Numbered from the stretch's first letter, positions 44,313 to 55,058 are shown. The stretch is DNA of 64,000 bases from Bhargavaea cecembensis (GCF_001619585.1 NZ_LQNT01000001.1:248001-312000); one strand, 5' to 3'. The notes: generated by a model not told the origin, from the letters alone. Translations and numbers: made by a program.

Positions 44313-45674
44313 ATGTATTCCATTGTCGTCGGTGTAAACCACCGGACGGCGCCTGTCGAGCTCAGGGAGCGGCTCAGTTTCCTTGAGTCCGACCTTCCCG
44401 CGGCCATGCAGGCGCTGCAGAATGAAAAGAGCATCCTGGAGAATGTCATTGTCTCGACTTGCAACCGCACCGAGATCTATGCCGTCGGGGATCAGCTCCA
44501 CACCGTACGTTATTATGTCAAACGCTTCCTGGCGAAGTGGTTCGGGATGGAGCTGGAAGAGATCGAACCGTATCTCACCATCGAAGTGCAGGACGAAGCG
44601 GTTCGACATCTGTACAAGGTCGCTGCAGGTATTGACTCGATGGTGCTCGGCGAAACCCAGATTCTCGGCCAGGTCCGCTCGAGCTTCCTGATTGGTCAGG
44701 AGCATGGCACGACCGGTACGGTCTTTAACGAGCTGTTCAAGCGGGCGATCACCAATGCGAAACGCGCGCATTCTGAAACGGAGATCGGTGAAAATGCTGT
44801 ATCTGTATCCTATGCGGCAGTCGAGCTGGCCAAGAAGATCTTCGGTTCGCTCAACCGCAAGCATGTCGTGATTGTCGGAGCTGGCAAGATGGGCGAGCTG
44901 GCCATCAAGAACCTTCACGGAAGCGGAGTCGGCAAAGTGACCGTCCTCAACCGTACGCTCAGCAAGGCGGAGGCGATGGCCGAGAAGTTCAACGGTACTG
45001 CCAAGCCGATGAATGAACTCCAGTGCTCGTTGCTTGAGGCCGACATCGTGATCAGTTCGACAGGCGCGCAGGATTTCGTCATCGACCACGATATGATGGA
45101 AAATGTCGAAAAGCTTCGGAAAGGCAAGCCGCTCTTCATGGTCGATATCGCGGTTCCGCGGGACCTCGACCCGAAAATCGGCGATCTGCCGAACGTCTTC
45201 CTTTACGACATTGACGACCTGCATGGAATTGTTGAAGCGAACCTTGCCGAACGCCGTCGCGCCGCAGACCAGATCATGGACATGATCGAAACGGAGCTTG
45301 TCTCCTTCGACGAATGGCTCACCACGCTCGGCGTCGTTCCGGTCATCTCCGCACTCCGCAAGAAGGCACTCTCCATCCAGGAAGAAACGATGGAAAGCAT
45401 CCTCAACAAGATGCCGGATCTGACGGAGCGCGAGAAGAAAGTCCTCAGCAAGCATACAAAGTCGATCATCAACCAGATGCTGAAGGAACCGATCCTGCAG
45501 GCCAAGGAAATTGCGGGATCACCGGATGCCGCCCGGCAGCTGGAGCTGTTCCAGCGAATCTTCGGAATTGAAGAAGCCGTCGCGGAGGAGTATGCCGAAA
45601 CGGCGGTGCGTGCAAAGGAAAAACGGGCCAAGGAAGCCGGCCTTGCCGCCATGAAACCGTCAACGGTGCACTGA
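44313..45674 (+). CDS. hemA: Glutamyl-tRNA reductase
   Basis: A 453-residue enzyme reducing Glu-tRNA(Glu) to glutamate-1-semialdehyde, the first step of C5-pathway heme synthesis. [18 protein letters not shown] near residue 6, the catalytic Cys in [14 protein letters not shown] near 50, the NADPH fold [16 protein letters not shown] near 190 and a C-terminal dimerisation helix are present. The SD AGAGGTG lies in a small inverted repeat AGGTG-TGA-CACCT ending 2 bases before the ATG. It is the first gene of hemAXCDBL; a terminator-like hairpin separates it from hemX. Confidence 0.95.
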   Translation: MYSIVVGVNHRTAPVELRERLSFLESDLPAAMQALQNEKSILENVIVSTCNRTEIYAVGDQLHTVRYYVKRFLAKWFGMELEEIEPYLTIEVQDEAVRHLYKVAAGIDSMVLGETQILGQVRSSFLIGQEHGTTGTVFNELFKRAITNAKRAHSETEIGENAVSVSYAAVELAKKIFGSLNRKHVVIVGAGKMGELAIKNLHGSGVGKVTVLNRTLSKAEAMAEKFNGTAKPMNELQCSLLEADIVISSTGAQDFVIDHDMMENVEKLRKGKPLFMVDIAVPRDLDPKIGDLPNVFLYDIDDLHGIVEANLAERRRAADQIMDMIETELVSFDEWLTTLGVVPVISALRKKALSIQEETMESILNKMPDLTEREKKVLSKHTKSIINQMLKEPILQAKEIAGSPDAARQLELFQRIFGIEEAVAEEYAETAVRAKEKRAKEAGLAAMKPSTVH

Positions 45675-45686
45675 TTGTTTTTAAAG

Positions 45687-45737
45687 GGCGTTTCCGCATC
45701 TATGTGATACACTATAGACGCGGAAACGCTCTTTTTT
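45687..45737 (+). terminator. Terminator-like hairpin between hemA and hemX
   Basis: GGCGTTTCCGC pairs with GCGGAAACGCT, followed by CTTTTTT, within the hem operon. It could reduce hemX-L expression relative to hemA. Confidence 0.8.
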
Positions 45738-45759
45738 AATAAGAAAGCAGAGGGTTTCA

Positions 45760-46590
45760 ATGACCGAAATCGGACTGATCAGACTGCATGAGGTGATGGT
45801 CGTCCTCTATGCGGCCAGCCTCGTGTTTTATTTTACCGACTTCCTGAACAGCCAGCCAAAGGCGCGGAAGGCGGCATTCTACACGCTCTCCGCTGTCTGG
45901 CTGATGCAGACGATGTTCCTGGTGGGAAATATTGTGGAAGAGCAGCGTTTTCCGGTGCTCAGCCTCTCGGAAGGCATTAACTTTTACGCATGGCTGCTGA
46001 TTACAATGTCACTGGTCGTCCACTTTTTCAGGAAGGCGGATTTTGCGGTATTCTTCCTGAACGTGATCGGCTTTGCAGCAGTCGTCATTACGGCATTTGG
46101 TGAAGCGGGAACGCCCGGCAGCGCAGTCAGTGAGGCACTGATCTCGGAGCTGTTGTTTATCCATATCACATCTGCGATGATCTCTTATACGGCTTTTTCA
46201 CTGTCGTTCGTTTTTGCGATTCTTTACTTGCTGCTGTACCGTACACTGAAAAAGAAAAAATGGGGCGGGCAATGGGGCAGGCTGCCGTCACTCGACCAGG
46301 CAAGACGGGCGATGACGATCTCTGCGGTTATCGGAGTGCCTGTCCTATTGGTCAGCCTGATTCTCGGGCTGCAGTGGGCATTTATCGCAGCGGGGCCGTT
46401 CTCTGTATGGGACCCGAAGATCATCGGGTCGTTCCTGCTTTTCGTGATCTACTGTGTTCTGCTCGTTATGCAGAACCGCGGCAGACTGAACGGGCCTGAT
46501 ATCGCATGGGGCCATATTCTGGCGTTTCTTGCGGTGATCGTGAACTTCCTGCTGATCAGCAGGTTATCCGTGTTTCATTTCTGGTACTGA
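45760..46590 (+). CDS. hemX: HemX, cytochrome c assembly-family membrane protein
   Basis: A 276-residue protein with eight hydrophobic helices of the CcsA/HemX family. In B. subtilis HemX negatively influences the amount of HemA. Conserved features include FYFTDFL near the N-terminus, SEGINFYAWLLI near 70, and the WGGQWGRLPSLDQARRAM loop. AGAGGG precedes the ATG. It lies between hemA and hemC in the standard order. Confidence 0.88.
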   Translation: MTEIGLIRLHEVMVVLYAASLVFYFTDFLNSQPKARKAAFYTLSAVWLMQTMFLVGNIVEEQRFPVLSLSEGINFYAWLLITMSLVVHFFRKADFAVFFLNVIGFAAVVITAFGEAGTPGSAVSEALISELLFIHITSAMISYTAFSLSFVFAILYLLLYRTLKKKKWGGQWGRLPSLDQARRAMTISAVIGVPVLLVSLILGLQWAFIAAGPFSVWDPKIIGSFLLFVIYCVLLVMQNRGRLNGPDIAWGHILAFLAVIVNFLLISRLSVFHFWY

Positions 46591-46612
46591 TATCTGAAAG
46601 GGTGGGTTCTTT

Positions 46613-47542
46613 TTGAGAAAGATTATTGTCGGTTCAAGACGTTCCAATCTGGCGCTGACGCAGACCAACTGGTTCATCGATCAGATGAAGGCAGCGGGTG
46701 CGCCGTTTGAATTTGAAGTAAAAGAAATCGTGACGAAAGGTGACAAGATCCTGGATGTCATGCTGTCGAAAGTCGGCGGCAAGGGACTGTTCGTCAAGGA
46801 GATCGAGCAGGCGCTGATCAATAAAGAGATCGACTTTGCGGTGCACTCCATGAAGGATATGCCTGCCGTGCTCCAGGAAGGCCTGACGATCGGTTGTGTG
46901 CCGGAGCGTGAAGATGCACGTGACGCCTACATCGCAAACGGACATATCCGCCTGGAAGACCTGCCGGAAGGGGCGGTTGTCGGGACATCCAGTCTCCGCC
47001 GCAGCTCCCAGCTGCTCCTCATGCGTCCGGACCTTGAGATCAAATGGATCCGCGGGAATATCGAGACACGGCTCAGAAAACTCCGCGACGGGGAATACGA
47101 TGCGATTATCCTGGCGACTGCCGGCCTGAACCGGATGGGCTGGGACAAAGATCTCGTCACCCATTACCTGGAGCCGGATCAGTGCATTCCGGCTGTGGGC
47201 CAGGGCGCACTCGGCATCGAATGCCGTTCTGACGATAAGGAGCTTCTCCGTGAGCTTGCGAAACTGACCGAGCCGACAACTCACCAGGCTGTTACGGCCG
47301 AGCGCACGTTCCTGTCCGAGATGGACGGAAGCTGCCAGGTGCCGATCGGTGGCCACGCGGTTGTCGACGGCGGACAGATCCGCCTGACAGGCTTTGTTGC
47401 CTCGCCTGATGCGGATGATGTCTTCCGTGCAACTGTCATGGATGCCGACCCGGTCAATGCCGGAAAGGAGGCGGCACGTATGCTGAAAGAGCAGGGTGCC
47501 GACGAAGTCCTGCGGAAAGTGAAGGCGGACCTTGATGAGTGA
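46613..47542 (+). CDS. hemC: Porphobilinogen deaminase
   Basis: A 309-residue enzyme joining four porphobilinogens into hydroxymethylbilane. [16 protein letters not shown] near residue 5, the [12 protein letters not shown] segment near 62, [13 protein letters not shown] near 82 and the cofactor-binding Cys in [14 protein letters not shown] near 241 are diagnostic. The start is TTG 46613 after AAAGGGTGGG. It overlaps hemD by 8 bases. Confidence 0.95.
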   Translation: MRKIIVGSRRSNLALTQTNWFIDQMKAAGAPFEFEVKEIVTKGDKILDVMLSKVGGKGLFVKEIEQALINKEIDFAVHSMKDMPAVLQEGLTIGCVPEREDARDAYIANGHIRLEDLPEGAVVGTSSLRRSSQLLLMRPDLEIKWIRGNIETRLRKLRDGEYDAIILATAGLNRMGWDKDLVTHYLEPDQCIPAVGQGALGIECRSDDKELLRELAKLTEPTTHQAVTAERTFLSEMDGSCQVPIGGHAVVDGGQIRLTGFVASPDADDVFRATVMDADPVNAGKEAARMLKEQGADEVLRKVKADLDE

Positions 47543-48299
47543 CAAGCATCCCCTCTCCGGGATGACGGTGATTTTCACCGGAACCCCGAAGGCGAAGGAA
47601 GCGGTAGCCTCCGTCCAGCTGCAGGGCGGCGACCCCGTCATCCTGCCCCTCATCAAGACCGTAGAGAAGATGGTTCCGACCGATCCGCTCAGGATGCAGA
47701 CTTGCGCCTCCTATGAGTGGCTGATTTTCACTAGTGCCAACGCGGTCCATTTTTTCGGCCGCAAGATGCAGCAGGAAGGCCTGACAGCGGAAGACATCCC
47801 CGTGAAAATCGCGGCCGTCGGAAGCGAGACGGCCAAAGCACTCGAAGACATCGGCTTTAAGGCGGATTTTATCCCGACCACGTTCAGTGCAGATTGTTTC
47901 GTGGAGGAATTCCCGGCCGTCTCCGACGAAGCGGAGCGCTGCCTGTTTCTTAAAGGTGACCTCGCGAAAGAGACGATTAAGGAAGGACTTCCGAATGAAG
48001 TCGATGAATGGACCGTCTACGAGACGGTGCCCGACGAGGAGGGAATCCGCGGCGTGACCGGCCTGCTCAAAGAGGGCGGGCGTACCGCCGTTCTGTTTGC
48101 AAGCCCTTCTGCCGTCCGGATATTCGAAGAGCAGATTGCCGAGGATACAGGATGGACCGGATTCACAATCGGTGCAATCGGCCATGTGACCGAACAGGCG
48201 CTTCATGAAGCAGGGGCCGAAGTCCATGTCAAACCCGAACGGTACACACTGCTCGACCTCGTCCATGAATTAGGCAACCGAAAGGAAGGAATGTCATGA
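47535..48299 (+). CDS. hemD: Uroporphyrinogen-III synthase
   Basis: A 254-residue two-domain cyclase. HemD proteins diverge strongly; the recognisable parts are the N-terminal [10 protein letters not shown] segment, [13 protein letters not shown] near 57, [16 protein letters not shown] near 93, and [12 protein letters not shown] near 187 with [15 protein letters not shown]. The ATG at 47535 lies inside the end of hemC. It overlaps hemB by 3 bases. Identity is firmed by the operon position. Confidence 0.9.
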   Translation: MSDKHPLSGMTVIFTGTPKAKEAVASVQLQGGDPVILPLIKTVEKMVPTDPLRMQTCASYEWLIFTSANAVHFFGRKMQQEGLTAEDIPVKIAAVGSETAKALEDIGFKADFIPTTFSADCFVEEFPAVSDEAERCLFLKGDLAKETIKEGLPNEVDEWTVYETVPDEEGIRGVTGLLKEGGRTAVLFASPSAVRIFEEQIAEDTGWTGFTIGAIGHVTEQALHEAGAEVHVKPERYTLLDLVHELGNRKEGMS

Positions 48300-49276
48300 A
48301 CAAACTTCAGTTTGCACGTCATCGCCGCCTCCGCAATTCCGCAGCGATGCGGTCGATGGTGCGCGAGACCGTCCTGAACAAGGAAGATCTGATCTATCCG
48401 ATTTTCGTGGCGGAAGGCAAAAACATCCGCACGGAAGTCAGCTCGATGCCGGGGGTTTTCAATCTGTCACTCGACAACCTCGGTGCGGAAGTGGACGAGG
48501 TCGTTTCACTCGGCATTCCTGCCGTCCTCCTGTTCGGCGTGCCCGAGCACAAGGATGCAGAAGGAACCGAAGCGTATCATGATCACGGCATTGTCCAGGA
48601 GGCGACGCGCCTCATTAAAGAGCGTCACCCGGAATTGCTCGTCGTTGCCGATACCTGCCTGTGCGAATATACGGATCACGGTCACTGCGGCCTGATCGAA
48701 GATGGCCGGATCCTGAACGATCCGTCGCTCGACCTGCTCGCACGCACGGCTGTCAGCCAGGCCGAGGCGGGAGCGGATATTATCGCGCCGTCGAACATGA
48801 TGGACGGGTTCGTCACAGTAATCCGCCATGCGCTGGATGAGGCGGGCTTCGAAGATGTGCCGATCATGTCGTATGCGGTCAAGTACGCATCCGCCTATTA
48901 CGGCCCGTTCCGCGAAGCTGCGGGAAGCACGCCGCAGTTCGGCGACCGCAAGACCTACCAGATGGATCCTGCGAACCGCCTTGAGGCGATCCGCGAAGCG
49001 CAGTCCGATATCGAGGAAGGCGCGGACATGCTGATCGTGAAGCCGTCGCTTTCATATATGGATGTCATGCGCGAAGTGAAGGATTTCTCCGGCATGCCGG
49101 TCGTCGCCTACAACGTAAGCGGCGAGTACTCGATGATCAAGGCCGCCGCACAGAACGGCTGGGTCGACGAGGAAAAGATCGTCATGGAGACACTGACTTC
49201 GATGAAGCGCGCTGGCGCCGACATGATTATCACGTACTTCGCCAAAGATGCGGTACGATACATGGAGGGGAACTGA
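48296..49276 (+). CDS. hemB: Delta-aminolevulinic acid dehydratase
   Basis: A 326-residue enzyme condensing two ALA into porphobilinogen. The zinc-binding Cys motif is [14 protein letters not shown] near 120; the Schiff-base lysines lie in [15 protein letters not shown] near 198 and [12 protein letters not shown] near 250. PSNMMDGFV near 165 is also conserved. AAAGGAAGG precedes the ATG. It overlaps hemD by 4 bases. Confidence 0.96.
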   Translation: MNKLQFARHRRLRNSAAMRSMVRETVLNKEDLIYPIFVAEGKNIRTEVSSMPGVFNLSLDNLGAEVDEVVSLGIPAVLLFGVPEHKDAEGTEAYHDHGIVQEATRLIKERHPELLVVADTCLCEYTDHGHCGLIEDGRILNDPSLDLLARTAVSQAEAGADIIAPSNMMDGFVTVIRHALDEAGFEDVPIMSYAVKYASAYYGPFREAAGSTPQFGDRKTYQMDPANRLEAIREAQSDIEEGADMLIVKPSLSYMDVMREVKDFSGMPVVAYNVSGEYSMIKAAAQNGWVDEEKIVMETLTSMKRAGADMIITYFAKDAVRYMEGN

Positions 49277-49277
49277 T

Positions 49278-50570
49278 TTGGCCCGATCGTATGAGAACTC
49301 GAAAAAAGCCTTTTCCGAAGCCGTCAACCTGATGCCGGGCGGTGTCAACTCGCCGGTCCGCGCGTTCAAGGCGGTAGACATGGAACCGGTTTTCATGGAA
49401 AGCGGCAAGGGAGCCGTCATCACGGATATCGACGGCAATGACTACATCGACTATGTCCTGTCCTGGGGCCCGCTGATTCACGGCCATGCCGACGACGATG
49501 TGGTCGCGGCAATCCGTGAGCAGGCGGAAAAAGGATCCAGCTTCGGCGCGTCCACGCTGGCCGAAAACGAGCTTGCAAAAATCGTGATCGACCGCGTCCC
49601 GTCGATTGAGATGGTTCGCATGGTGTCATCCGGCACGGAAGCGACGATGAGTGCACTCCGCGTGGCACGCGGAGTGACCGGACGTGACAAAATCCTGAAG
49701 TTCGAAGGCTGCTACCACGGCCATGGCGACTCGCTCCTCATCAAAGCGGGTTCCGGCGTAGCGACACTCGGACTGCCTGACAGCCCGGGTGTCCCGGCTT
49801 CGATCGCGGGCAATACGATCACTGTTGCCTACAATGACCTCGACGCCGTCCGCCAGGCATTCGAAAACTACGGCGAAGACATCGCCGCGGTGATCGTCGA
49901 GCCGGTTGCGGGCAACATGGGTGTCGTGCCTCCGAATGAAGGCTTCCTGGAAGGTCTCCGCGAAGTGACCAAGCAGCACGGCTCGCTCCTTATCTTCGAC
50001 GAAGTCATGACCGGCTTCCGCGTCGGCTACAACAGCGGCCAGGGACTGTTCGACGTGACACCTGACCTGACCTGCCTCGGCAAGGTCATCGGCGGCGGCC
50101 TGCCGGTCGGCGCATTCGGCGGCAAGCGCGAGATCATGGAGCAGGTCGCACCGGCCGGCCCGATCTACCAGGCCGGCACATTATCCGGCAACCCGCTCGC
50201 GATGGCTGCCGGGATTGCCACCCTGCAAAAACTGACACCTGAATCGTACGACCACTTCAAGGCACTCGGCGACCGTCTGGAAGCCGGCTTCCGCGAAGCG
50301 GCTGAAGCAAACAACATCCCGCACACCGTCAACCGCGCCGGCTCGATGATCGGCTACTTCCTCACCAATGAGGAAGTGACCGACTTCGAGAGCGCCAAGA
50401 CGTCCGACACGGAACTGTTCGGCAAGTACTATGCGCTGATGGCGGAAGAAGGCATCTACCTGCCGCCGTCCCAGTTCGAAGGCGTCTTCATCTCCACTGC
50501 CCACACAGAAGAGCATATCGACCGCACGGTGGAAGCGTTCCACAAAGTGTTCGGGCAGCTGAAGCGATAA
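49278..50570 (+). CDS. hemL: Glutamate-1-semialdehyde 2,1-aminomutase
   Basis: A 430-residue PLP enzyme converting glutamate semialdehyde to [21 protein letters not shown] near residue 16, [16 protein letters not shown] near 116, the PLP Asp in [13 protein letters not shown] near 242 and the PLP Lys in [17 protein letters not shown] near 265 are visible. The TTG start at 49278, one base after the hemB stop, has GGAGGGGA upstream and matches the family N-terminus. It ends the hem operon with a terminator. Confidence 0.95.
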   Translation: MARSYENSKKAFSEAVNLMPGGVNSPVRAFKAVDMEPVFMESGKGAVITDIDGNDYIDYVLSWGPLIHGHADDDVVAAIREQAEKGSSFGASTLAENELAKIVIDRVPSIEMVRMVSSGTEATMSALRVARGVTGRDKILKFEGCYHGHGDSLLIKAGSGVATLGLPDSPGVPASIAGNTITVAYNDLDAVRQAFENYGEDIAAVIVEPVAGNMGVVPPNEGFLEGLREVTKQHGSLLIFDEVMTGFRVGYNSGQGLFDVTPDLTCLGKVIGGGLPVGAFGGKREIMEQVAPAGPIYQAGTLSGNPLAMAAGIATLQKLTPESYDHFKALGDRLEAGFREAAEANNIPHTVNRAGSMIGYFLTNEEVTDFESAKTSDTELFGKYYALMAEEGIYLPPSQFEGVFISTAHTEEHIDRTVEAFHKVFGQLKR

Positions 50571-50583
50571 ATATTTGTAAGTG

Positions 50584-50610
50584 AACCGTCCCGTAATGGG
50601 GCGGTTTTTT
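50584..50610 (+). terminator. Intrinsic terminator of the hem operon
   Basis: AACCGTCCC pairs with GGGGCGGTT (one G-U) and ends in six T. Confidence 0.92.
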
Positions 50611-50650
50611 ATTGGGGCGGGGGAGTGATTAGGTTAGTGGAGATGTCCCT

Positions 50651-50983
50651 CCTTATTGCGGTTGAAGCTCTCTATTTCAACTTAAGGATCCATGTTTCAA
50701 TTTCGGCGTCCATGTTGCAAGTTGCGGTTCCTTGTTTCAACTCGAGCGTCCATGTTGCAAGTTGCGGTTCCTTATTTCAAATCGGGCGTACATATTGCAA
50801 GTTGTGGCTCCTTATTTCAACTCCGGCGTCCATGTTGCAAGTTACGGTTCCTTATTTCAACTCGGGCGTACATATTGCAAGTTGCGGTTCCTTGTTTCAA
50901 CTTCAGCGTCCTTGTTGCAAGTTGCAGGTCCATATTTCAACTCCGGCGGCTATGCTGCAAGTGACGGCTCTTCATCCAATTCC
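50651..50983. repeat. Intergenic tandem repeat array D (40-bp units)
   Basis: Six good 40-bp units run from 50711 to 50950, with degenerate units at 50651-50710 and 50951-50983. Each is two related 20-mers, such as CATGTTGCAAGTTGCGGTTC and CTTGTTTCAACTCGAGCGTC. Units differ at a few positions. The period is not a multiple of three in the full unit, and no SD-started frame spans it. It lies between the hemL terminator and the sigma-E promoter; I see no other feature here. Confidence 0.9.
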
Positions 50984-51024
50984 TTCATCACCTTCAATGC
51001 CCAAAAATACATCGCCCGACCCCG

Positions 51025-51053
51025 CCATATTGGAGCGTCCGGATGCATATATT
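51025..51053 (+). promoter_or_regulatory. Sigma-E-type promoter of the SpoVID-like gene
   Basis: CCATATT (51025-51031), 14-base spacer, CATATATT (51046-51053), close to the sigma-E pattern KMATATT-N14-CATACANT. It starts transcription about 25-30 bases before the ATG. Confidence 0.7.
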
Positions 51054-51086
51054 GTTTTATGCGCGAACATAGAGGAGGAGAAGCAG

Positions 51087-51836
51087 ATGGCGATGTCGGC
51101 ATGGACGATGGAGCAGACGTTCCGCTTTCCGCAGGGTTGCGGTGAGCCGGTGCGTGCGGAATCAGTGAATGTGACGCCCCAGTACACGGACGAGCATACG
51201 GAAAATGCCTACCGGCTGACCGGTATTTATCACCTGACGTGCATGGCTGTGTTTGACGGGGAAGGGGGAACCCCCGAGCCGGAAGGCGCGACGATGATCG
51301 AAGAAATCGACATGGACGGGGAGACGGGTTACTTCGAATATGCGGTACCGCTCTATGTCGACCTTCCCTCTGAGACGGGCGAGGGAGCTTCAATCAAGTC
51401 GCAGGACGTCCGGGCTCATGTCAATGAAGACGGAGCACTGTGTGTCACTTGGAAGGTCGACTGCCTGTATGGCAGCAATATGGATGATGAGTCGGATGAA
51501 TCGGAGCAGTCCCCGAAGGCGGAAGTGCTGGAAGCAAAGGATGAATCTTCGTCCAGGCCGGAAAGCAGCAGCAGCCACCACCGGTCACCGGAGCTGGCAA
51601 AGGTTGAGGAAGCCGAATCTTCATCGGTTCGCGCAGCTGCCGAGCCCGAGCTGAGACAGCCTGTTGCCGCAGCCGTCCCTGCAGAAAAGCCCCGGGCCGC
51701 CGTGGGAGCTTCCGAGACATCACAAAGCAGCCCGGATGAGGTCAGGGCATTCATCGCGGGCCTGGAAGATACGTATACCGTCTTTTCCTATCCTTCATAT
51801 AAGATCCTTGTAAAACGCGACGCAGAGTCCGATTAA
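51087..51836 (+). CDS. Short SpoVID-like spore morphogenesis protein
   Basis: A 249-residue acidic protein. Residues ~1-130 form a compact domain (RFPQGCGEPVRAESVNVTPQ, YFEYAVPLYVDLPSETGEG) like the N-terminal domain of SpoVID; residues ~130-215 are a low-complexity Glu/Ser/Ala linker; the C-terminal ~30 (AFIAGLEDTYTVFSYPSYKI) are conserved-looking but are not a LysM. B. subtilis SpoVID is about 575 residues and ends in LysM, so this is far shorter. The position after hemL and the sigma-E-type promoter support the identity; the sequence alone is weak. GAGGAGGAG precedes the ATG. Its 3' end overlaps a minus-strand small gene by 42 bases. Confidence 0.65.
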   Translation: MAMSAWTMEQTFRFPQGCGEPVRAESVNVTPQYTDEHTENAYRLTGIYHLTCMAVFDGEGGTPEPEGATMIEEIDMDGETGYFEYAVPLYVDLPSETGEGASIKSQDVRAHVNEDGALCVTWKVDCLYGSNMDDESDESEQSPKAEVLEAKDESSSRPESSSSHHRSPELAKVEEAESSSVRAAAEPELRQPVAAAVPAEKPRAAVGASETSQSSPDEVRAFIAGLEDTYTVFSYPSYKILVKRDAESD

Positions 51837-51986
51837 CACCACGAGCAGGAGGAAATCTCCGGTCGTCGGGACGAAGAGCGTACGGATCAGCTGGAACACA
51901 GTAATTGGAATGATGATCATCTTGCAGTAGAAGCGGATCTTCCGGAGGCAGGGCGGCAGGAGCCACGGATTGTAGTTCTTTCTCAA
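51795..51986 (-). CDS. Putative 63-residue membrane protein
   Basis: A minus-strand frame starting at TTG 51986 with a perfect SD, AAAGGAGGTG, 8 bases upstream. The product begins MRKNYNPWLLPPCLRKIRFY and has two hydrophobic segments (MIIIPITVFQLIRTLFV and FLLLVVLIGLCVAF) at about 23-39 and 43-58. I do not recognise a family. Its C-terminal codons overlap the end of the SpoVID-like gene, convergently; such an overlap is unusual but possible. Its SD region lies beside the divergent valS promoter. Confidence 0.6.
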   Translation of the reverse strand: MRKNYNPWLLPPCLRKIRFYCKMIIIPITVFQLIRTLFVPTTGDFLLLVVLIGLCVAFYKDLI

Positions 51987-52006
51987 GGGGAACACCTCCT
52001 TTCGTA

Positions 52007-52035
52007 TTGACGGGCGGATGCCGGTTTTGTACAAT
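52007..52035 (+). promoter_or_regulatory. Sigma-A promoter of valS
   Basis: TTGACG (52007-52012), 17-base spacer, TACAAT (52030-52035). Confidence 0.75.
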
Positions 52036-52041
52036 GAACGA

Positions 52042-52289
52042 AATGGATAACGATGCAGTGAGCGGGAAGAGTAGGAACGGTAGTTGTCAGGAGAGAGGGA
52101 GCGGCTGGTGAGAGCTTCCGTCAGCACCGTCCGAAGTCGCCCGTGAGCAGCCTCCGCGAATCGAGTAGCGGAGTGCCGGTCAGACGACCGTTATCGTTTC
52201 GAGCGCCGGCCGCTCAGTTTTTGCGTGCCGGAACTAAAGGTGGTACCGCGAAGTCAGCCCTTCGTCCTTTATTGGACGGAGGGTTTTTT
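52042..52289 (+). promoter_or_regulatory. T-box riboswitch of valS (Val)
   Basis: The T-box AAGGTGGTACCGCG is at 52237-52250, an AGTA motif near 52070, and the probable specifier GTC (Val) at 52136-52138 in GAAGTCGCC. The terminator is CCCTTCGTCC with GGACGGAGGG at 52258-52283 followed by six T. It should respond to uncharged tRNA-Val. Confidence 0.92.
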
Positions 52290-52320
52290 GATTTCCCGGA
52301 AACAAAAGGAGGATGTTGAG

Positions 52321-54975
52321 ATGGAACAGAACGGACAGCAGGAAACGTCCCTGCCGACAAAGTACGATCCACAGTCGATCGAGCGCGGCAGATATGAATG
52401 GTGGGTGAACGGCAAGTTCTTCGAAGCGCAGCCGGAAAGCGGCAAGGAGCCATATACGATTGTCATCCCGCCTCCGAACGTCACGGGCAAGCTCCACCTT
52501 GGCCACGCCTGGGACACGACACTTCAGGACATCCTAACCCGCATGAAGCGCATGCAGGGATGCGATGCGCTCTGGCTACCGGGTATGGACCATGCCGGCA
52601 TTGCGACACAGGCGAAGGTCGAAGGCAAGCTCCGCGAAGAAGGGAAGAGCCGCTACGACCTCGGCCGCGAAAAATTCCTTGAAGAGTCGTGGAAATGGAA
52701 AGAGGAGTATGCCGGGCATATCCGCGAGCAGTGGGCGAAGCTAGGCCTCGGCCTCGATTATTCCCGCGAACGCTTTACTCTTGACGAGGGTCTGTCTGAA
52801 GCGGTCCGTACCGTCTTCGTCAAGCTGTATGAAAAAGGCCTGATCTACCGCGGCGAGTACATCATCAACTGGGACCCGCAGACAAAGACGGCCCTGTCGG
52901 ACATCGAAGTCATCTACAAAGACGTACAGGGTGCCTTCTATCATATGCGCTACCCGCTTGCAGATGGCACGGGATCGATCGAAATTGCGACGACCCGTCC
53001 GGAGACGATGCTCGGTGATACTGCAGTCGCCGTACACCCGGAAGATGAGCGCTACAAGCACCTGATCGGCAAGACGGTCAAGCTGCCGATCGTCGGCCGC
53101 GAGATCCCGATCGTTGCGGACGACTATGTCGAGATGGATTTCGGAAGCGGTGCGGTGAAGATCACGCCGGCCCACGACCCGAACGACTTCGAAATCGGCA
53201 ACCGCCACAACCTCGAGCGCGTTCTGGTCATGAACGAAGACGGCTCGATGAACGAGCGTGCCGGCAAGTATCAGGGCATGGACCGGTTTGAGTGCCGCAA
53301 GCAGATCGTGAAGGACCTTCAGGAAATGGGCGTGCTCTTCGAAATCGAGGAGCATATGCACTCCGTCGGACACTCCGAGCGGAGCGGCGCGGTCGTCGAG
53401 CCGTACCTTTCCACACAGTGGTTCGTCAAGATGGAGCCGCTCGCGGAAGCCGCGGTCGAGCTCCAGAAGGGCGAGGAGAAAGTCAACTTTGTCCCTGAGC
53501 GCTTCGAGAAAACATACCTGAACTGGATGGAGAACATCCGAGACTGGTGCATCTCCCGCCAGCTCTGGTGGGGCCACCAGATCCCGGCCTGGTACCACAA
53601 GGAAACGGGAGAAATCCACGTCGGCATGGAAGCGCCGGCTGATTTGGAAAACTGGAAGCAGGACGAAGACGTCCTCGACACCTGGTTCTCGTCCGCACTG
53701 TGGCCGTTCTCGACGCTGAACTGGCCGGATGAGGAAAACGAGCTGTTCAAGCGCTACTACCCGACGGATGCTCTCGTTACGGGCTATGACATCATCTTCT
53801 TCTGGGTTTCCCGGATGATTTTCCAGGGCCTTGAATTCACCGGCGAGCGTCCGTTCGAAGACGTTCTCATCCACGGACTCGTGCGCGCCGAAGACGGCCG
53901 CAAGATGTCCAAGTCGCTCGGCAACGGTGTCGACCCGATGGACGTCATCGACCAGTACGGAGCGGACTCGCTGCGCTACTTCCTTGCGACGGGCTCGTCC
54001 CCTGGGCAGGACCTGCGCTTCTCGAACGAGAAAGTCGAATCCGTCTGGAACTTCGCGAACAAGATCTGGAACGCATCCCGCTTCGCTCTGATGAACATGG
54101 ATGGCCTGAAGTATGAGGAAATCGACCTGAGCGGCGAGAAGTCCGCGGCAGATGCCTGGATCCTCACACGCCTGAACGAGACGATCGAGACTGTGACAAA
54201 GCTTGCCGACAAATACGAATTCGGTGAAGTCGGCCGCGCGCTGTACAACTTCATCTGGGATGACTTCTGCGACTGGTACATCGAGATGGCGAAACTGCCT
54301 TTGTATGGCGAAGACGAAGCAGCGAAGAAGACGACCCGCTCGATCCTCGCTTACGTTCTCGACAACACGATGCGCCTGCTCCACCCGTTCATGCCGTTCA
54401 TCACGGAAGAGATCTGGCAGAGCCTGCCGCACGAAGGCGAGTCGATTGTCGCTGCCAAATGGCCGGTCGCCGATCCGGCGCTGTCCGATGAGCAGCGCGC
54501 CGGCGTAATGAAGACGCTCATGGATGTCATCAAGGCGGTCCGCAACATCCGTGCTGAAGTGAACACGCCGATGAGCAAGAAAGTCGCGCTCGCGATCCGC
54601 ACACATGACGACTCGACACAGGCCGCGCTTGAAAACAACCGCGCGTACCTCGAGCGCTTCTGCAACCCGGAAACACTCGAGATCGGCCGCGACCTCGCTG
54701 CACCGGACAAATCCATGTCCGCCGTCGTCACCGGCGCCGAACTCTTCATGCCGCTTGAGGGACTCATCAATATCGAAGAGGAACTCGCACGGCTTGAGAA
54801 AGAATTGGGCAAATGGCAGGGCGAGCTGAAGCGCGTCGAAGGCAAGCTCTCCAACGAACGCTTCGTCTCCAAAGCCCCGGAAGCCGTAGTCGAAGAAGAA
54901 CGTGCCAAGCAAAAAGACTACCAGGAGAAATACGACGCCGTGCAAAAACGCATTGCAGAACTGAAAGAGATCTGA
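52321..54975 (+). CDS. valS: Valyl-tRNA synthetase
   Basis: An 884-residue class I synthetase. HIGH motif: [14 protein letters not shown] near residue 49; editing (CP1) domain at about 190-350 with [36 protein letters not shown] near 418; [16 protein letters not shown] near 525; anticodon-binding domain and a C-terminal coiled-coil arm from about 815 ([20 protein letters not shown]), usual for ValRS. AAAGGAGGATG precedes the ATG at 52321. The T-box controls it; a terminator follows. Confidence 0.97.
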   Translation: MEQNGQQETSLPTKYDPQSIERGRYEWWVNGKFFEAQPESGKEPYTIVIPPPNVTGKLHLGHAWDTTLQDILTRMKRMQGCDALWLPGMDHAGIATQAKVEGKLREEGKSRYDLGREKFLEESWKWKEEYAGHIREQWAKLGLGLDYSRERFTLDEGLSEAVRTVFVKLYEKGLIYRGEYIINWDPQTKTALSDIEVIYKDVQGAFYHMRYPLADGTGSIEIATTRPETMLGDTAVAVHPEDERYKHLIGKTVKLPIVGREIPIVADDYVEMDFGSGAVKITPAHDPNDFEIGNRHNLERVLVMNEDGSMNERAGKYQGMDRFECRKQIVKDLQEMGVLFEIEEHMHSVGHSERSGAVVEPYLSTQWFVKMEPLAEAAVELQKGEEKVNFVPERFEKTYLNWMENIRDWCISRQLWWGHQIPAWYHKETGEIHVGMEAPADLENWKQDEDVLDTWFSSALWPFSTLNWPDEENELFKRYYPTDALVTGYDIIFFWVSRMIFQGLEFTGERPFEDVLIHGLVRAEDGRKMSKSLGNGVDPMDVIDQYGADSLRYFLATGSSPGQDLRFSNEKVESVWNFANKIWNASRFALMNMDGLKYEEIDLSGEKSAADAWILTRLNETIETVTKLADKYEFGEVGRALYNFIWDDFCDWYIEMAKLPLYGEDEAAKKTTRSILAYVLDNTMRLLHPFMPFITEEIWQSLPHEGESIVAAKWPVADPALSDEQRAGVMKTLMDVIKAVRNIRAEVNTPMSKKVALAIRTHDDSTQAALENNRAYLERFCNPETLEIGRDLAAPDKSMSAVVTGAELFMPLEGLINIEEELARLEKELGKWQGELKRVEGKLSNERFVSKAPEAVVEEERAKQKDYQEKYDAVQKRIAELKEI

Positions 54976-54987
54976 ATATGAGATGGA

Positions 54988-55015
54988 CCCCCGCCGGTGA
55001 TGGCGGGGTTTTTTT
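54988..55015 (+). terminator. Intrinsic terminator of valS
   Basis: CCCCGCC pairs with GGCGGGG across GGTGAT, followed by seven T. Confidence 0.92.
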
Positions 55016-55058
55016 GGATGGGAGCGGGCGGGTGGCGGTTGTGAGCAGACGGGGTTCC

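Noticed and set aside
50711-50950. CRISPR array
   Set aside because: Units are contiguous with no unique spacers, drift between units, and no cas genes are present. The same holds for the other three arrays.
50625-51086. In-frame extension of the SpoVID-like gene through array D
   Set aside because: It has no SD at its start, translates only the repeats, and crosses the sigma-E-type promoter; the SD at 51072 marks the real start.
52741-54945. 734-codon open frame antisense to valS, and similar long antisense frames in sdhA (27937-29445) and pheT
   Set aside because: They mirror the codon periodicity of the GC-rich sense genes, have no SD and show no family motifs.
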